64,000 bases of DNA from Aquilaria yunnanensis. Its lineage: Eukaryota; Streptophyta; Magnoliopsida; Malvales; Thymelaeaceae. The position numbers and the translations under genes are program-made. Location: contig CM077594.1 of the NCBI GenBank assembly GCA_039654915.1, positions 11,808,001-11,872,000 on the forward strand, written 5' to 3'. The notes under the pieces were generated by a model. That model had not been told where the DNA came from and did no database searches. It saw only the letters and a list, made by a program, of their open reading frames with translations. Positions 32,890 through 45,295 of this stretch are shown in pieces. Position 1 is the first letter of the stretch. Each line of letters starts with the position of its first letter.

Positions 32890-34440
32890 ATGAAAGCTTG
32901 GTCACATACATCAAGTGGTAGACTGGTAAGAGAATCTTTATCTTCTTCAAATATGGCTGAACACATTAACGAACAAGAAGATAACCATTCTCTTCATAAT
33001 GACCAAGATCAACCTAGGACACTTAGAGAACACATGAACCCCATAAAAAGTAGCACTCTATTATATTTAATTTTTCCTGCTGATGCATGTAACTTCAATT
33101 TCAAGCTAGGTATTATTCAACTTTTACCAACTTTTCATGGCTTTGATTCCGAAAATTCTTACTTGCATCTGAGAGAATTTGAGGAAGTCTGTCACACATA
33201 TAACAACCTAAATTATAGCATGAATACCATCAGGTTTAAGTTTTTTCCTTTTTTTTTTAAAAGATAAGGCTAAAACTTGGCTACAGAATCTTAGATCAGA
33301 CTCCGTTAATTCATGGGATGAACTACAACAATAATTTTTGAAAAAAAATTTTCCTGCCCATAGAACAAATTCTTTCAAAAGGCAAATCACCACTTTCACA
33401 CAAAAACCAGGAAAAATTTTTTACCAGTGTTGGAATAGATACAAATATTTACTTAACACATGGCCACACCATGGTTTTGAAACTTGGAGATTAGTCTCAC
33501 ATTTTTATGAAGGTTTGACACGTAGGGAAAGACAAATGGTAGAAATGATGTGCAATGGAACATTTGAGGATAAAGATCCTGACGAGGCAATAAATTACCT
33601 AGACATGCTAAGAGAAAATGCACAGAATTGGGACACCGTTGGTACCTATGAGGCCCTAGGTAAGACTCAAACCCTTGTATCTAGTAGAGGTATATATCGT
33701 CTTAAGGAAGATAATGACCTTGAAGCAAAATTCGCATCTTTAACTAGAAAGGTTGAGCCATTCGAAATGAAGAAAACTAGTCATTTAAAATCTGTTGAAG
33801 AAATTGTTTGTCACATTTGTGAGACCAATGACTATTTCACTAGCAATTGCCCAACCTTGCCCTCTTTCAAAGAATGCCTCCATGAACAAGTCAATGCTTT
33901 GAACAACTTCAATAGGCCAACCCAAAATCCAAACTTACAAACTTACAATCCTGGTTGAAGGAATCACCCAAACTTCAATTAGAAAAGTGACAATCATGCT
34001 CAACCTTCACAACCACCTTTGCACACCCAGCAAAATTTTCAACAATCTCAAGGGTATGCACCATATGTTCCTCCTTTTAGGAAAAATCTTGAAGATACAT
34101 TGCATTCATTCATTGAGAAGCAAGAGTCCATCAATGTTCAAACAAGTCAAACCATGATTGATTTGAAAGATACTCTTACAAAATTTGTATCTACACTCAA
34201 CATTCAGAAGAAAGGAAAATTTCCTTCTCAACCACAAGAAAATCCCAAAGGTCAAACCATGGATCAAGTAAAGTCAATCATTACACTCCGCAGTGGTAAA
34301 GTTATTGAAAAATTCATTCCTGATCCTTGTGAAGAAGACGATGAGTCGACTTCTAAGAGTAAAGAAGGGGTTGAACCTATACCAAGTGAAGAAAAAATTG
34401 AATCTTCACTAGTACCTCAATTTCCTCAGGCGTTAACTAT
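32890..34440 (+). pseudogene. Athila-like gypsy gag pseudogene
   Basis: Frames 32890-33267, 33338-33958 and 34019-34440 together give a Retrotrans_gag-type capsid (motifs FHGFDSENSYLHLREFEEVC, HFYEGLTRRERQMVEMM). A T-rich tract near 33243 causes a frameshift, TAA/TGA codons interrupt the frame near 33330, 33957 and 33980, and the zinc knuckle is defective (CHICETNDYFTSNC, His replaced by Tyr). The frame ends where the inner gypsy element begins. Confidence 0.82.
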
Positions 34441-34930
34441 TCCCGGGTTAAGTGGATTAGTGGCATAAAAAGTTTCCTAATTAGGAAACTTAGCAATTAA
34501 AATGAGGAGACATGGAAATTTATTTATGAAATGGGCATAAATGAGTGTTGGACACTCTTAGAATTAAACTTGGCTAAGGCCAAGAGAATTGGTGATGAAA
34601 ATGGTGGAATATAAAGTTGAGGGACTCAATTGCACAAAGGAAAATTTTGTGGGAGGACTCAATTGCACAAATTGAGAAAGATGGAGGGCTAAAGAAGGGA
34701 TTTGGCCCATTTTTCATGGCAATTCATGTCATGGCCGGCCACCCCATTTAATTGAATAAGAAATTGCCTCCACTTTGATTACATTAATCCTCCCAACAAC
34801 CTTGTCCCCCACTTAACATATAATACATTATATATGGCCCATGTTTGTCTCCCACTTATGCCTCCACTATGATTAGTTTATTAGCTCCACTCACAATTGT
34901 TTAATGGGCATTTGACTTAATTTCCCACTC
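34441..34930 (+). repeat. LTR 5' fragment of inner gypsy
   Basis: Matches the start of the LTR at 35690-36000 and further, beginning at 'cgggttaa.tggattagtggcataaa'. It stops abruptly where the pol fragment starts. Confidence 0.75.
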
Positions 34931-34931
34931 A

Positions 34932-35663
34932 CATTGGTGCCAGGAGCTGCACCAGCACATATTACTCCTTACAGGATAGTTATTCCTGAAGTAATGGAGT
35001 TAAGTAAGTATTGGGGTAAATTGGCCTTGAGAAATCATTGGCCAGGTATGGTTACCTGGAAGGCATCTATACCTCTATAATGGAGGAAACTAAACCTCGA
35101 ATCTGGATATTTCCAGCTGAGAATCAAGAAAGAGCACCCAAGAGTGGTGCCTAGCCTGAAAAGGAATAACAGTTGTATGGCAAACTAAGTGCCAATTATG
35201 GGCTAAGGAAGTTGAAATCCTTGGACAGTTGATCAATAAGCAGGGTTTAACTATTGATCCTGTGAAGATAAAGTTATCTTGGAATGGAAGAAACCTTTGA
35301 TTATGAGGAACTGGAGAACAGATTGACTGCAGCCCAATACTGGTTTCACCAGACGTTACTAAGAAATATCAGTTAATTATTGATGGGTTGGGCTGAGTCT
35401 TATGAAAAAGGGGAAACAGGCTATGACTTGTGAATCAAGGCAAGTAAGACTTTATGAGGAGAGCTATCCAGCATATAATCTGGAGTTAAAAGAGAGAGTT
35501 GAAACAAAAAGGGGGAGATGAGTACTTATATGGCCAAGAAGGAGGCTGCTTGATAATTAAGGTAGTCCACCAGTGTTCTCGTAATGAACTACAGACTACC
35601 TGAGTATGAGATTTTGGACTCCTAGGAAATTTGGAGGACCAAATTTCTTAAGGTGGGGAGTGT
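34932..35663 (+). pseudogene. Inner gypsy pol (RT) fragment, copy 1, with polypurine tract
   Basis: Frame fragments read APAHITPYRIVIPEVMEL and EILGQLINKQGLTIDPVKIK, typical of Ty3 reverse transcriptase, then RNase H/integrase-like debris full of frameshifts. It ends in the polypurine tract AAGGTGGGGAGTG immediately before the LTR. About two-thirds of it is duplicated at 44856-45294. Confidence 0.75.
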
Positions 35664-38600
35664 TGTTACACCCGGAAAGTGATGAATGATTAATTACCGG
35701 GTTAATTGGATTAGTGGCATAAATAGTTTCCTAATTTGGAAACTTAGCGAAATTATTTGTAGAGACTTTGAATTATTTATGGAATGGGCATTAATGAGTG
35801 TTGGACACTCTGAGAATTATGCTTGGCTAAGGCCAAGAGTTTGGGTGATAAAAAATGGCAAGTTTGGAAGTTGAGGGACTCAATTGCACAAAGAAAAGTT
35901 GGGTGGGAGGACTCAATTGCAAAGTTGGAGAAAGATGGAGGACCAAGTGAGTAATTTGGCCATTTTTCATGAAAAATATATGCATGGCCGGCCACCCCAT
36001 GTTACCAATTTAAAATTGGCCTACTACACATTCCACTCATAATTATTTAATCCCTCCACTACATCCTCCACTCACCAATTAAATATTACCCCACTTACTT
36101 TTGTCCCCCACTTTCCCAATTTGACTATTCTATTACCCATGCCTTGTCTCCCACTACAAATCCCACTCACCATATTTTAATTACCCACTTACATTGTCTC
36201 CCACTTACATTAAACAATAATATATTGGCCCATCACTTTTGACTATTCTTTGTCTCCCACTTTACATTATTTAATTCTCCCCACCATCACTTGTCCAAGC
36301 AATGCTTTAATGAGCATTTGACTTATTCTCCCACCTTTTTCATTCAAAATTCGGCCATACCTCCAAATTATGCATTTGATATGCATTTTGGGTGCATTTC
36401 ACTTCATTTAGCACCATGACCAGCCACCTTCTTTGAATATACGTTTAATGCACATTTAGAATGCATTTGAGTTTCATTTCTCTTTCATTTGCAAGTGCAT
36501 AACCGGCCATCACTCCCACTTTCATTTCCACTCTCTCTCTAGCACCAAAAGCTCTCCCTTCTCTCTAAGTTCCAGCCATGGTGTTCTTCAAACTCCATCT
36601 CCTTCTTTCTTCATCTAAGATTCGGCCATAGCTAGAAATGCATGTTCTTACACATGCAAACACATTTTCTTGAAGCTTTCAAGCTCTTACACCCATCTAG
36701 ACCAAGAACAAAGTGAGAAATGAAAGAAAACCCATGAAGAAATGCTTGTGAAGTTTTGGCCATATGGATAAAATGGTGTTCTTGAGCTCACCTCAAGAGC
36801 TCCTTACATGCATGGCATTTCTAAGCCATGAAGAGCAAGAAGATGAAGACGAACTCCAAGAAAGTGAAGCTCAAGTTTCGGCCATTTAAAGGTTGAAATC
36901 GAGTGGATATTTCGGCCATGGAAGGATATTGTTGTTCTTGAGCTCAACTCAAGAGCTTTTTACATGCATGGCACTTTTAAGCCATGGAAAGCAAGGATGG
37001 AGGTTTCGGCCATGAGTATACATGGCATTTGGAGGCATGAAACCAAGTGTTCTTGGTGCCTCGAGGCTTGTATGGCCATTCCAATGAAGGAAACAAGCAA
37101 AAGATGAAAGAAAAGCAAGAGGAAAGTTTCGGCCAAGTGTGAATCTTGGCATGCATGGACATTTTTCCAAGTGTTCTTGGTATCATTAAAGTCCTTGTGA
37201 ATATACAAGACAATGGAAAAAAGTTGGATGCAAAAAGGAGAGTTTTGTAAGCTATGGAAGTACTAGAAGATTCGGCCAAGTAGTAATCTTGGCATACATA
37301 AGTTTAAACCATGTGTTCATGGTAGTACAAGTGTTCTTATGAACATGCAAAGTGTTAGCCAAGTGTTCTTGGCATAAATGGTCCTTAGAAAACTTGTGGG
37401 ACTAATTTGAGCAAGAAAAAGAAATGATGGGGCTATTTTGGGCCATAATGGCATTATTGGCAAATGGGCTAAATCCTGAAAAGGTTAATATAGGCCCAAG
37501 TCCTGAAAAGGTTAATATGGGCCTAAAGGTTAAATTGGGCTAAAAATCCTGAAAAGGTAAAATTGGGCCTCAGTTCACAGAAAGGCTAAGTTGGCCTTTA
37601 CCTCCTTAAGTGAGGTTGAGTAAGTTAAACCAAGTATGCTTGGTAAATTATGGTTCTCTTGTTTAATAGAAAACAATTAAGTAACTTGTTAGTATTTTGG
37701 GCTTTATAGGTCCATTAAGGAAATGGCAAAGTTCCAACAACAAACAAAGCAAAGCAAAGGCAATGAGCAAAAGGTTACACCAATGGTGGTAAGGATCCTT
37801 TACTCACTTATTGCATGGTGTACTTCCATGATATTGTTTGTGAGTATAAATGCCCCTATGTGATGGTCATAGAACCAAGTGACCATAGGTGTGCAGCGGG
37901 TTAGTTGTTCTTTGTGTGAGGGCTCATGTTACTTTCTTAGTTTAATAATTGGGCATGTAAGTGCATAATTGATGAGGTATCATTGCTTCGGCAACTTTGG
38001 GCACGTAAGTGCATATTGGACGAGGATTGTTGCTTTGGTAACTATGGATATGAATAATGGGCATTTGTGGATATATATATGGTTTGATTAGCTAATCAAT
38101 ATAAAGGCAAGTGTTAGAGTTTATAGTAAGAATGGCCAACTTACAATGTAACTCGGAGCTCTAGGGGAACGGGTGGTATGATTAAGAAAGAGAATTGAGG
38201 TTTAAAGCCTTGGGCACTTGCCAGGGGTGCCAGTGGTGCCAGGGGTGCCAGTGGTGCCAATACTGCCAGTCTGGCCAGGGGTGCCAGTAGTGGGTGGCAG
38301 TAGTGATTGCCCAGGAAAACTTGTGGTTGAGTGCGTGTGTTGTGTGCTTCTCTGAACCGTTGTTGTTTGTGCATGCTGACCCAAATTATTATTATTGTTG
38401 TTGTTGCTGCTATTGTGCTGTATCTTGTGTTTTCTTTGTTTTAGTGTTTTCCTTTGCAGGAACAGGATTATTTGCCATGATATTCTTGGCTTGGATTTAT
38501 TTGCCATGGTATTCTTGGCATGGGATTTAATTGCCATGACATTCTTGGCTTAAGAATAGGCTTTGGAAGCCATATGTGACTACAAAAGTCACGAGAGATT

Positions 38601-39669
38601 ACCTCATTCTGATTTGGCATTGCCATTACGTTCTTGGCACAATTTTGGCTTTTTAAGCCGGATATGATTTCAAAAGTCATGAGTTACTTACCTCACACCT
38701 GGATCCTTACTGAGTTTTATAACTCACCCGCCCTTCTTTACTTTTTTCAGGAAGTGGATTGGATGGCTTGATAGATCAAGTAGGGAGTACTAGAGTACTC
38801 GTTATGTTTTGCTAAAGGGTTGGGTATGAGTTTAGTGTTGCTTAATATATTCATTTGACTCTAAGTGACTTATGTGGTATATTTTACTTGCGGAACAAGC
38901 TAATGGTTTGGACTTCCTTGTGCAGGCTTGTGGAGTCTAGAAGTTGTGGGAACAAGGTCTATTAAGCTGGAATGAGTTCCAGGTTATGAGTTCAAGTTTA
39001 GGTAGACATAAGAACTTGGTCTGTAAAACCTAAACTTAACTAGTTATGGACATATAGCATCCTTGGTATGTTTTCCAAGTAGGAGATGCTTGTTAGATGC
39101 ACATTGTGATCATGATTATCTTAGGATGAATTTTGATGAAATGCCATGATGGATATTCATGTTATGTGTACTAGACTTGGCTGATGCTCATGGATATATA
39201 AATGTGGTTTTCAAAGTTGAAAATGAGATGGGCTTCTTTGTTGCCATGCATTGGATTAGTACACTTGATGGACACACATCCTATGCACTTAATGGATTAA
39301 GTGTATGCTTTGCTTGAATTGCAAGTATGACTTGCTGATTATGTGTGCAACTAAAGGAAGACTTCCAGTGAATCTGGATTTATTGGATTTTGTTGAAATG
39401 GCATCTAAAGACTTGTGTGTGTAACCGGCTAAGTGGTAAAGTCCATAAATGGAACACTAGAATTCCACATAGGTATTAGCTCGTTCCTGGAGAGCACCCT
39501 GACAACACATTGAAAGTATTTAAGTAACAAGCTAGTACCAGAATAGATCCTGGAGTCACACCGTAGGTGCTCATAACTAGTTAATAAAGCCCCTTCAGTA
39601 TGAATAACTTTCGCTTCATTAATCTGATAATCGGGCCCAGATGGGCCAGGGGCAGTTTGGGCCGTGACA
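35664..39669 (+). repeat. Full LTR of inner gypsy, about 4.0 kb
   Basis: Starts TGTTACACCCGG and ends GGGCCGTGACA. It contains a zone (36590-37290) where 'ttcggccat' recurs, a short tandem of GCCAGGGGTGCC-type units (38217-38300) and the palindrome ACTGAGTTTTATAACTCACCC near 38709. ORFs on the minus strand over these repeats are by-products of the repeats. Confidence 0.78.
38217..38300. repeat. GTGCCAGGG-type 12-bp tandem repeats
   Basis: About seven copies of a GGTGCCAGNG(GT) unit in the LTR. The second LTR has fewer copies near 41010-41045. Confidence 0.8.
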
Positions 39670-42351
39670 TAAATGGTCCTTAGAAAACTTGTGGGACTAA
39701 ATTGAGCAAAAGAAAGAAATAATGGGGCAAATTGGGCGAAGAGATAAAATTGAAGGCCCAAATTGAAAACCAAGTGTTCTTGGTGGTAAATGGTCCAGAA
39801 ACTCCTAAATGGGCCATTTTGGGCCATATTGGTAAATTTGGCAAAATGGGCTAGAATTGCCTACATGGGCTCCATTAAATCGGACTTGGACAAAGAAGTT
39901 GGGCCAAGTCCAGGAAATAAATAAAAGGCCAAGTGGGCCTAAGTTAATAAAAGGCCAAGTGGGCCTGAGAAAATAAAAAGGCCAAGTAGGCCTGAGTTAA
40001 TAAAAGGCCAAGTGGGCCTGAGAAAATAAAAAGGCCAAGTGGGCCTGAGTTCATAAAAGGCCAAGTGGGCCTGAATTCCAGAAGAGGCCAAGTGGGCCTA
40101 AGTTCCAGAAAAGGCCAAGTGGGCTTGAGTTCATAAAAGGCCAAGTGGGCCTGAATTCCAGAATCCAGAAAATGCCAAGTTGGGCCTGAGTTCCAGAAAA
40201 TGCCAAGTTGGGCCTGAATTCTAGAAAAGGCCAAGTTGGGCCTAAATTCCCAGAAAAGCCCAAGTTGGGCCTGGATTCCAGAAAAATGCCAATGTAGGCC
40301 TGAGTTCACAGAAGATGGGCCTCAGTTCACAGAAAGGTTAAGTAGGCCTTTACCTCCTTAAGTGAGGTTGAGTAAGTTAAACCAAGAGCTCTTGGTAAAT
40401 TATGGTTCTCATATTTAATGAAAAGCAATTAAGTAACTTGTTAGTATTTTGGGCTTTATAGGTCCATTAAGGAAAAGGCAAGTTCCAACAACAAACAAAG
40501 TAAAGCAAGGCAAAGGCAAAGAGCAAAAGGTTACACAAATGGTGGTAAGGATTCTTATACTCACTTATTGCATGGTGTGCTTCCATGATCTTGTTTGTGA
40601 GTATTAGTGTCCCTATGTGATGGTCAAAGAACCAAGTGACCATAGGTGTACCGGCCAGGATAAGTTGTTGTTACTTTTTGTGAGGACTTATGATACTTTC
40701 TTAGTTGAATAATTGGGCACATAAGTGCGTAATGGATGAGGTATCGTTGCCTCGGCAACTATGGTTTTGAATAATTGGGCACATAAGTGCATAATGGACG
40801 AGGTATCGTTGCTTCAGCAACTATGGTTCTGAATGATTGGGCATATAGTGGAAATTGAGATATATGTGGTTTGATTAGCTAATCAATATAAAGGCAAGTG
40901 TTAGAGTTTATAGTAAGAATGACCAACTTACTATGTAACTCGGAGCTCTAGGGGAACGGGTGGTATAAATGAGAAGGAGAAGTGAAGTTTAAAGCCTTGG
41001 GACACTTGCCAGGGGTGCCAATGGTGCCAGTATTGCCAGTAGTGGTAGTAGTTTTTGCCCAGGAGAACTTGTGGTTGGGTGCGTTGAGTTGTGTGCTTCT
41101 CTGAAATTGTTGTTTTTTGTGCATGCTGACCCCATTTATTATTATTATTATTGCTATTGTGCTATATCTTGTGTTTTCTTGTTTTAGTGTTTTCCTTTGC
41201 AGGAACAGGGATTAATTGCCATTACGTTCATGGCATAAGATTAGGCTTTGGAAGCCATATGTGACTTTGAAAGTCATGAGAATTACTTCATTAGGCATTG
41301 GATGCCATATGTAACTTTGAAAGTCATGAGCTAATTACCTCACTATGTTAGGCATTGGATGCCACCGGAATCCTTACTGAGTTTTATAACTCACCCGCCC
41401 TCCTTTATTTTTTTTTTTAGGGAATGGATTGCTGAAAGATCAGGCGAAGAGTACCAGAGTACTCTTTCTGTTGTCTTAAAGGGTTGGGTATGTATATGTG
41501 TATAGTGTTGCTCAATATATTCATTTGATTCTAAGTGACTTATGTGGTATAGATTGCTTGGGAATCAAGCTAATGGTTTGGACTTCCTTGTGCAGGCTTA
41601 TGGAGTCTAGAAGTTGTGGGAACAAGGTCTATTAAGCTGGAATGTGTTCCAGGTTATGAGTTAAAGTTTGGGTAGAAATAAGAACTTGGTCTGTAAAACC
41701 TAAACTTAACTAATTATGGACATGTAGCATCCTTGGTATGTTTTCCAAGTAGGAGATGCTTGTTTGATGCACATTGTGATCATGATTATCTTTGGATGAT
41801 TTTGATGGAATGCCATGATGGATGATTATGTTATGTGTACTAGACTTGGCTAAATGCTCATGGACATAGAAATGTGGTTTTCAAAATTGAAAATGAGATG
41901 GGCTTCTTTGTTGCCATGCATTGGATTAGTACACTTGATGGACACACATCCTATGCACTTAACGGATTAAGTGTATGCTTTGCTTGAATTGCAAGTATAA
42001 TTGGCTGAATATGTGTATCTAAGGAAAGACTTCCAGTGAACCTGGATTTGTATGGAATTTGTTGCTATTGGTTGAGATGGCATCTAAGGACTTGATGTGC
42101 ATGTAATTGGCTAATTTGGTAAAGTCCATAATTGGAACACTAGAATTCCACATAGGTATTAGCTCGTTCTTGAAGAGCACCCTAACAACACAATGGAAGT
42201 AATTTATTAATGAGCTAGTACCAGATTAGATCCTGGAGTCACCCCGTAGGTGCTTAACTATATAATAAAACCCCATTCCGTTTAAATAACTTCCGTTGCA
42301 TCATTCTGATAATCGGGCCCAGGTGGGCTAGGGGTAGTTTGGGGCGTGACA
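39670..42351 (+). repeat. Second LTR, 5'-truncated, directly abutting the first
   Basis: Matches 37375-39669 from 'taaatggtccttagaaaac' to the terminal GTGACA. It starts on the very next base after the first LTR's end. It is about 390 bp longer than the corresponding part of the first LTR, mainly from a minisatellite (39927-40315). Confidence 0.8.
39927..40315. repeat. Hairpin-forming minisatellite (GGCCAAGTGGGCC units)
   Basis: About 14 units of 26-29 bp, core AGGCCAAGTGGGCCT, separated by 'gagttaataaa' or 'gaattccagaa' linkers. Unit starts are spaced at 39927, 39953, 39980, 40006, 40033, 40059, 40086, 40113, 40139 and so on. Each core can fold on itself (AGGCC...GGCCT). The LTR at 35664-39669 has only a few related units (37440-37600). 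Confidence 0.9.
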
Positions 42352-42358
42352 GAAAAAG

Positions 42359-42370
42359 TTGTATCAGAGC
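42359..42370 (+). other. Primer-binding site, tRNA-Met type
   Basis: TTGTATCAGAGC, 11 of 12 bases of the initiator-tRNA-Met site, seven bases after the LTR end at 42351. Confidence 0.8.
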
Positions 42371-44855
42371 ATGGATTTGCTCTTAAGGACCTAAGTTTTG
42401 GGTCTAAGATGGATATAGTATAGACTTGTTCCCACATAGGAAGTCCATTAGGTTGAGTCACTTATGAGTATTGAGCATATATGTGTATTGTGCCTTGTTT
42501 TGTTGTTGTGAACTGGATGAGAACCAGAAGTATGAACAAGAGGCCCATTGAATGAGTATACTGGCTTTGTGCCAATGAAAATGAAAACACTGGCTATGTG
42601 CCAATGAAAATACTGGCTTTGTGCCATTGAAAATGGATATACTGGCTTTGTGCCAATGAAAGGGATTGTACTGGCTTTGTGCTAGAGGACCAGGTTGAGG
42701 CTAATAGGCCATTAAGGCAACTGTTACTAGGCCTTGAAGCCCAAAGAAAAATTGGAAGCAGTGTAAGAGGTTATGCCAACCATTGAGCATACCAGATCTT
42801 TTGTTAGGTATAAGTCCCAGAAATTGCTGGGCAATAAAGAGAGCTAACAATGAGGAAAAGGACAGAAAGAGGATATATGCTACAAGATGAAACCAGTAGA
42901 ACTGTTATTAATGATGATGAAAGAAGAAAGTTCAAGAGCAAAGGAACTGGACATGAAGAAAATTTAAGGACATACCCAAAGGGGAGGCCTGATACTGAAA
43001 ATACAGGAAAGCTCATAACAGATGAGAATAGGGGAAAGAGAATCCCCAAGGCAAACAGGAAAAACATTAGTCCATCCTAAAGATGGTATGCAAGCAGAAG
43101 TGCCTGAGATGTAGACAGAAGCCTAAGAGCTTAGTTTGGCCCAAGAGCCGAACACCAAATTACAAGTACACAGATCCAGCAGGGATTCAGTAATAAATTG
43201 GATATGTTCCACGGTATAAGGAACAAGAGTTCAAGAAACAAACCGGGAATGTACCTAGTAGTAGAAATGGACCCCGAAAGGGCAATCACAGAAAGAGGAT
43301 AAGAGATGAGACAGTTGCAACCCAGAAAGGGCAGAATACTGGGTAAGTCAGAATGAAAGGAACTTTGAGAAGAGAAAATGATCTCAAAGAAGTCACTAGT
43401 AAACTTTAGATGAAGGAAATGCCGAGTTATAGTGGATTGTACTTTCCACAGGACTTATGCTAGCGAGATGCTAGGTGACTTGCTCACAAAAGAAGGGCAA
43501 TGAGATAAGCTAAATGCCAGCAGGTATTTCAGTAACAGTAATTACGCTAGTTCACTGAAGGAAGAGAAACGGGATGAACTATATCTGCTTATACTATGGG
43601 AACCCCAGTGATGAAGCATGAGCAGAGATCAGTAATCTCATTGGATCTTCCCAATCATGACAATGAAAAATACCTAAAGGTCAAATATTTGGCATGATAA
43701 AGGTAGTCATGAGAGGCTAAGGTCAAATATAGTCAAAAAGTGGCTTCAAAGACTATGACCCTGGAGCAAGAACTCCAGAAGTAAGCCATGAGAGGCTAGC
43801 AGGATGCAAAAACCATCTAGGAAATGAAGCAGAAGATACTTGGCATATGAACCAAGAATGAATAATAAAAGTAGTCCATAGGTCAAGTTCTGAGAGACCT
43901 CGGGAGTACCAGCAGGATGAAAATGGTACCAGGAAAAATAGATGGTCAAAACTTGGCACTTGAGTCAAGAAAAGGATGGCAACAGGGAAAAAAAGGCAAT
44001 TCATTATGAATTGTCAGGCGAGACTCAAGGAAGATTTTGTGGCCAAAGGACATGCTATATAATCATGGACAGTAATCTTAAGTAAAATGTCCTGAAAATC
44101 TTAAGTACAATGTCCAGAAATTCATGAGGACTACTGCCTAGAATTACTTGAGAACATCCAGAATTACTGGATAAAGGATTGTAGCAGATGGGCATAGATA
44201 GGCAATTGCCATAAAGAGGCCAGCTATGCCATGAAGAGGCTAGATAAGCCTCCACCTCTACTGAGAAAGGATCAGGACCTTAGTATGCCCTGGAGCAGGA
44301 AAAAGGCAAATTAAAGATACTGGAAGAATATTCCAGATTGAGACTTCAAGGAAAGCCTAAGAGGAAATATTGCAGGGCAATATGACCTGATTGATAAAAG
44401 GCATGGAAGACTTGACTAGAGGCCAAGCCCAATGCAAGGAAACCTAGTACAGGCAGAGGCTGGGACTTTTTCCTCCTTTTCATTAAATTGTTGAAGTTGA
44501 AAATAGAAGAAAGAGAAGAAAGCCTGGGAAAAAGCCAGCACATGAAGGCCAGTTTAGTAATTACGGGATAATCAAGCAGAGGAAAAAGCTGATGTGAAAG
44601 TGCTGATAAGGAAATAGACTAGGTCAGGTTGGGTTAGAAAGACCCTGACAGGTAACATTTTATTTGACAGTTATAAAATATCAGCTTTGAATTGTGACTA
44701 GTACGTTATTGACTATGGTATCTGCTAAACTAGTCAAGGGAATAAATTTAGAAGCATGCACTGAAATATGCCTGATTAGAATTACCATGAGTAAATGTAT
44801 GAAAGACAGATAAGGAGAAAATTTGCATGTTTAGTACTAGTAGGGTAATCACAGA
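42371..44855 (+). pseudogene. Inner gypsy gag/protease region, heavily decayed
   Basis: No long ORF survives. The open stretch 42850-43080 gives a basic Arg/Lys-rich peptide consistent with a capsid/nucleocapsid remnant, but I see no intact zinc knuckle. A tandem of about five 'actggctttgtgccaatga' units lies at 42560-42690. Assignment is by position between primer site and RT fragment. Confidence 0.5.
42560..42690. repeat. ACTGGCTTTGTGCCAATGA tandem repeat
   Basis: Five irregular units of 25-35 bp in the leader/gag zone of the inner gypsy element. Confidence 0.85.
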
Positions 44856-45294
44856 CATTGGTGCCAGGAGCTGCACCAGCATATATTACTCCTTACAGGA
44901 TAGTTATTCCTGAAATGATGGAGTTAAGTAAGTATCGGGGTAAGTTGCTTGAGAAGGATTTTTCAAGGCCAGGTACGGTTACCTAGAAGCACCTATACTT
45001 TCTATGAAAGAGAAGGATTGACTGCAGCCCAATACTGATTTTACCCGACCCTGAGGAATATCAGATAATTACTGATGGGTTGGGCTGAGTTTTATAAAAG
45101 GGAAACAAGCTATGACTTGTGGATTAAGGCAAGTAAGGCCATATCAGGATAGCTATCCAGCATATAAACTGGAGTTAACAGAGAGAGTTGAACTTTTAAG
45201 AGAGAATAATGAGTGATTATATGGCCAAATAGGGGACTTATTGACAAGTCAGTGTAGTCCACTAGTGTTCTGGTGATAAACTACAGGCTACCTT
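44856..45294 (+). pseudogene. Inner gypsy pol (RT) fragment, copy 2
   Basis: Near-duplicate of 34932-35600 (APAYITPYRIVIPEMMEL), with its own small deletions. It ends at about 45294, where the Athila-like reading frame resumes. Confidence 0.75.
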
Positions 45295-45295
45295 C

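Larger units (their letters stand above)
34441..45294 (+). mobile_element. Rearranged Ty3-gypsy element with tandem LTRs, nested in the Athila-like element
   Basis: Order: LTR 5' fragment (34441-34930), RT-containing pol fragment with polypurine tract (34932-35663), LTR (35664-39669), directly abutting 5'-truncated second LTR (39670-42351), tRNA-Met-type primer site, internal region (42371-44855), and a second copy of the same pol fragment (44856-45294). Neither outer edge is a proper LTR end. The left edge lacks roughly the first 30 bases of the LTR and the right edge stops in pol. This is the layout expected from unequal recombination in a tandem LTR-internal-LTR array. Confidence 0.75.

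Noticed and set aside
38141..38537. Minus-strand ORFs rich in Thr/Gly/Pro or Leu/Ala/Pro, collagen-like
   Set aside because: They arise from the 12-bp GTGCCAGGG repeat in the LTR, in overlapping frames; no gene context.
39944..40309. Minus-strand ORF of 121 aa with repeating Trp/Phe/Pro units
   Set aside because: It is the translation of the GGCCAAGTGGGCC minisatellite inside an LTR; repeat period near a multiple of three keeps it open by chance.
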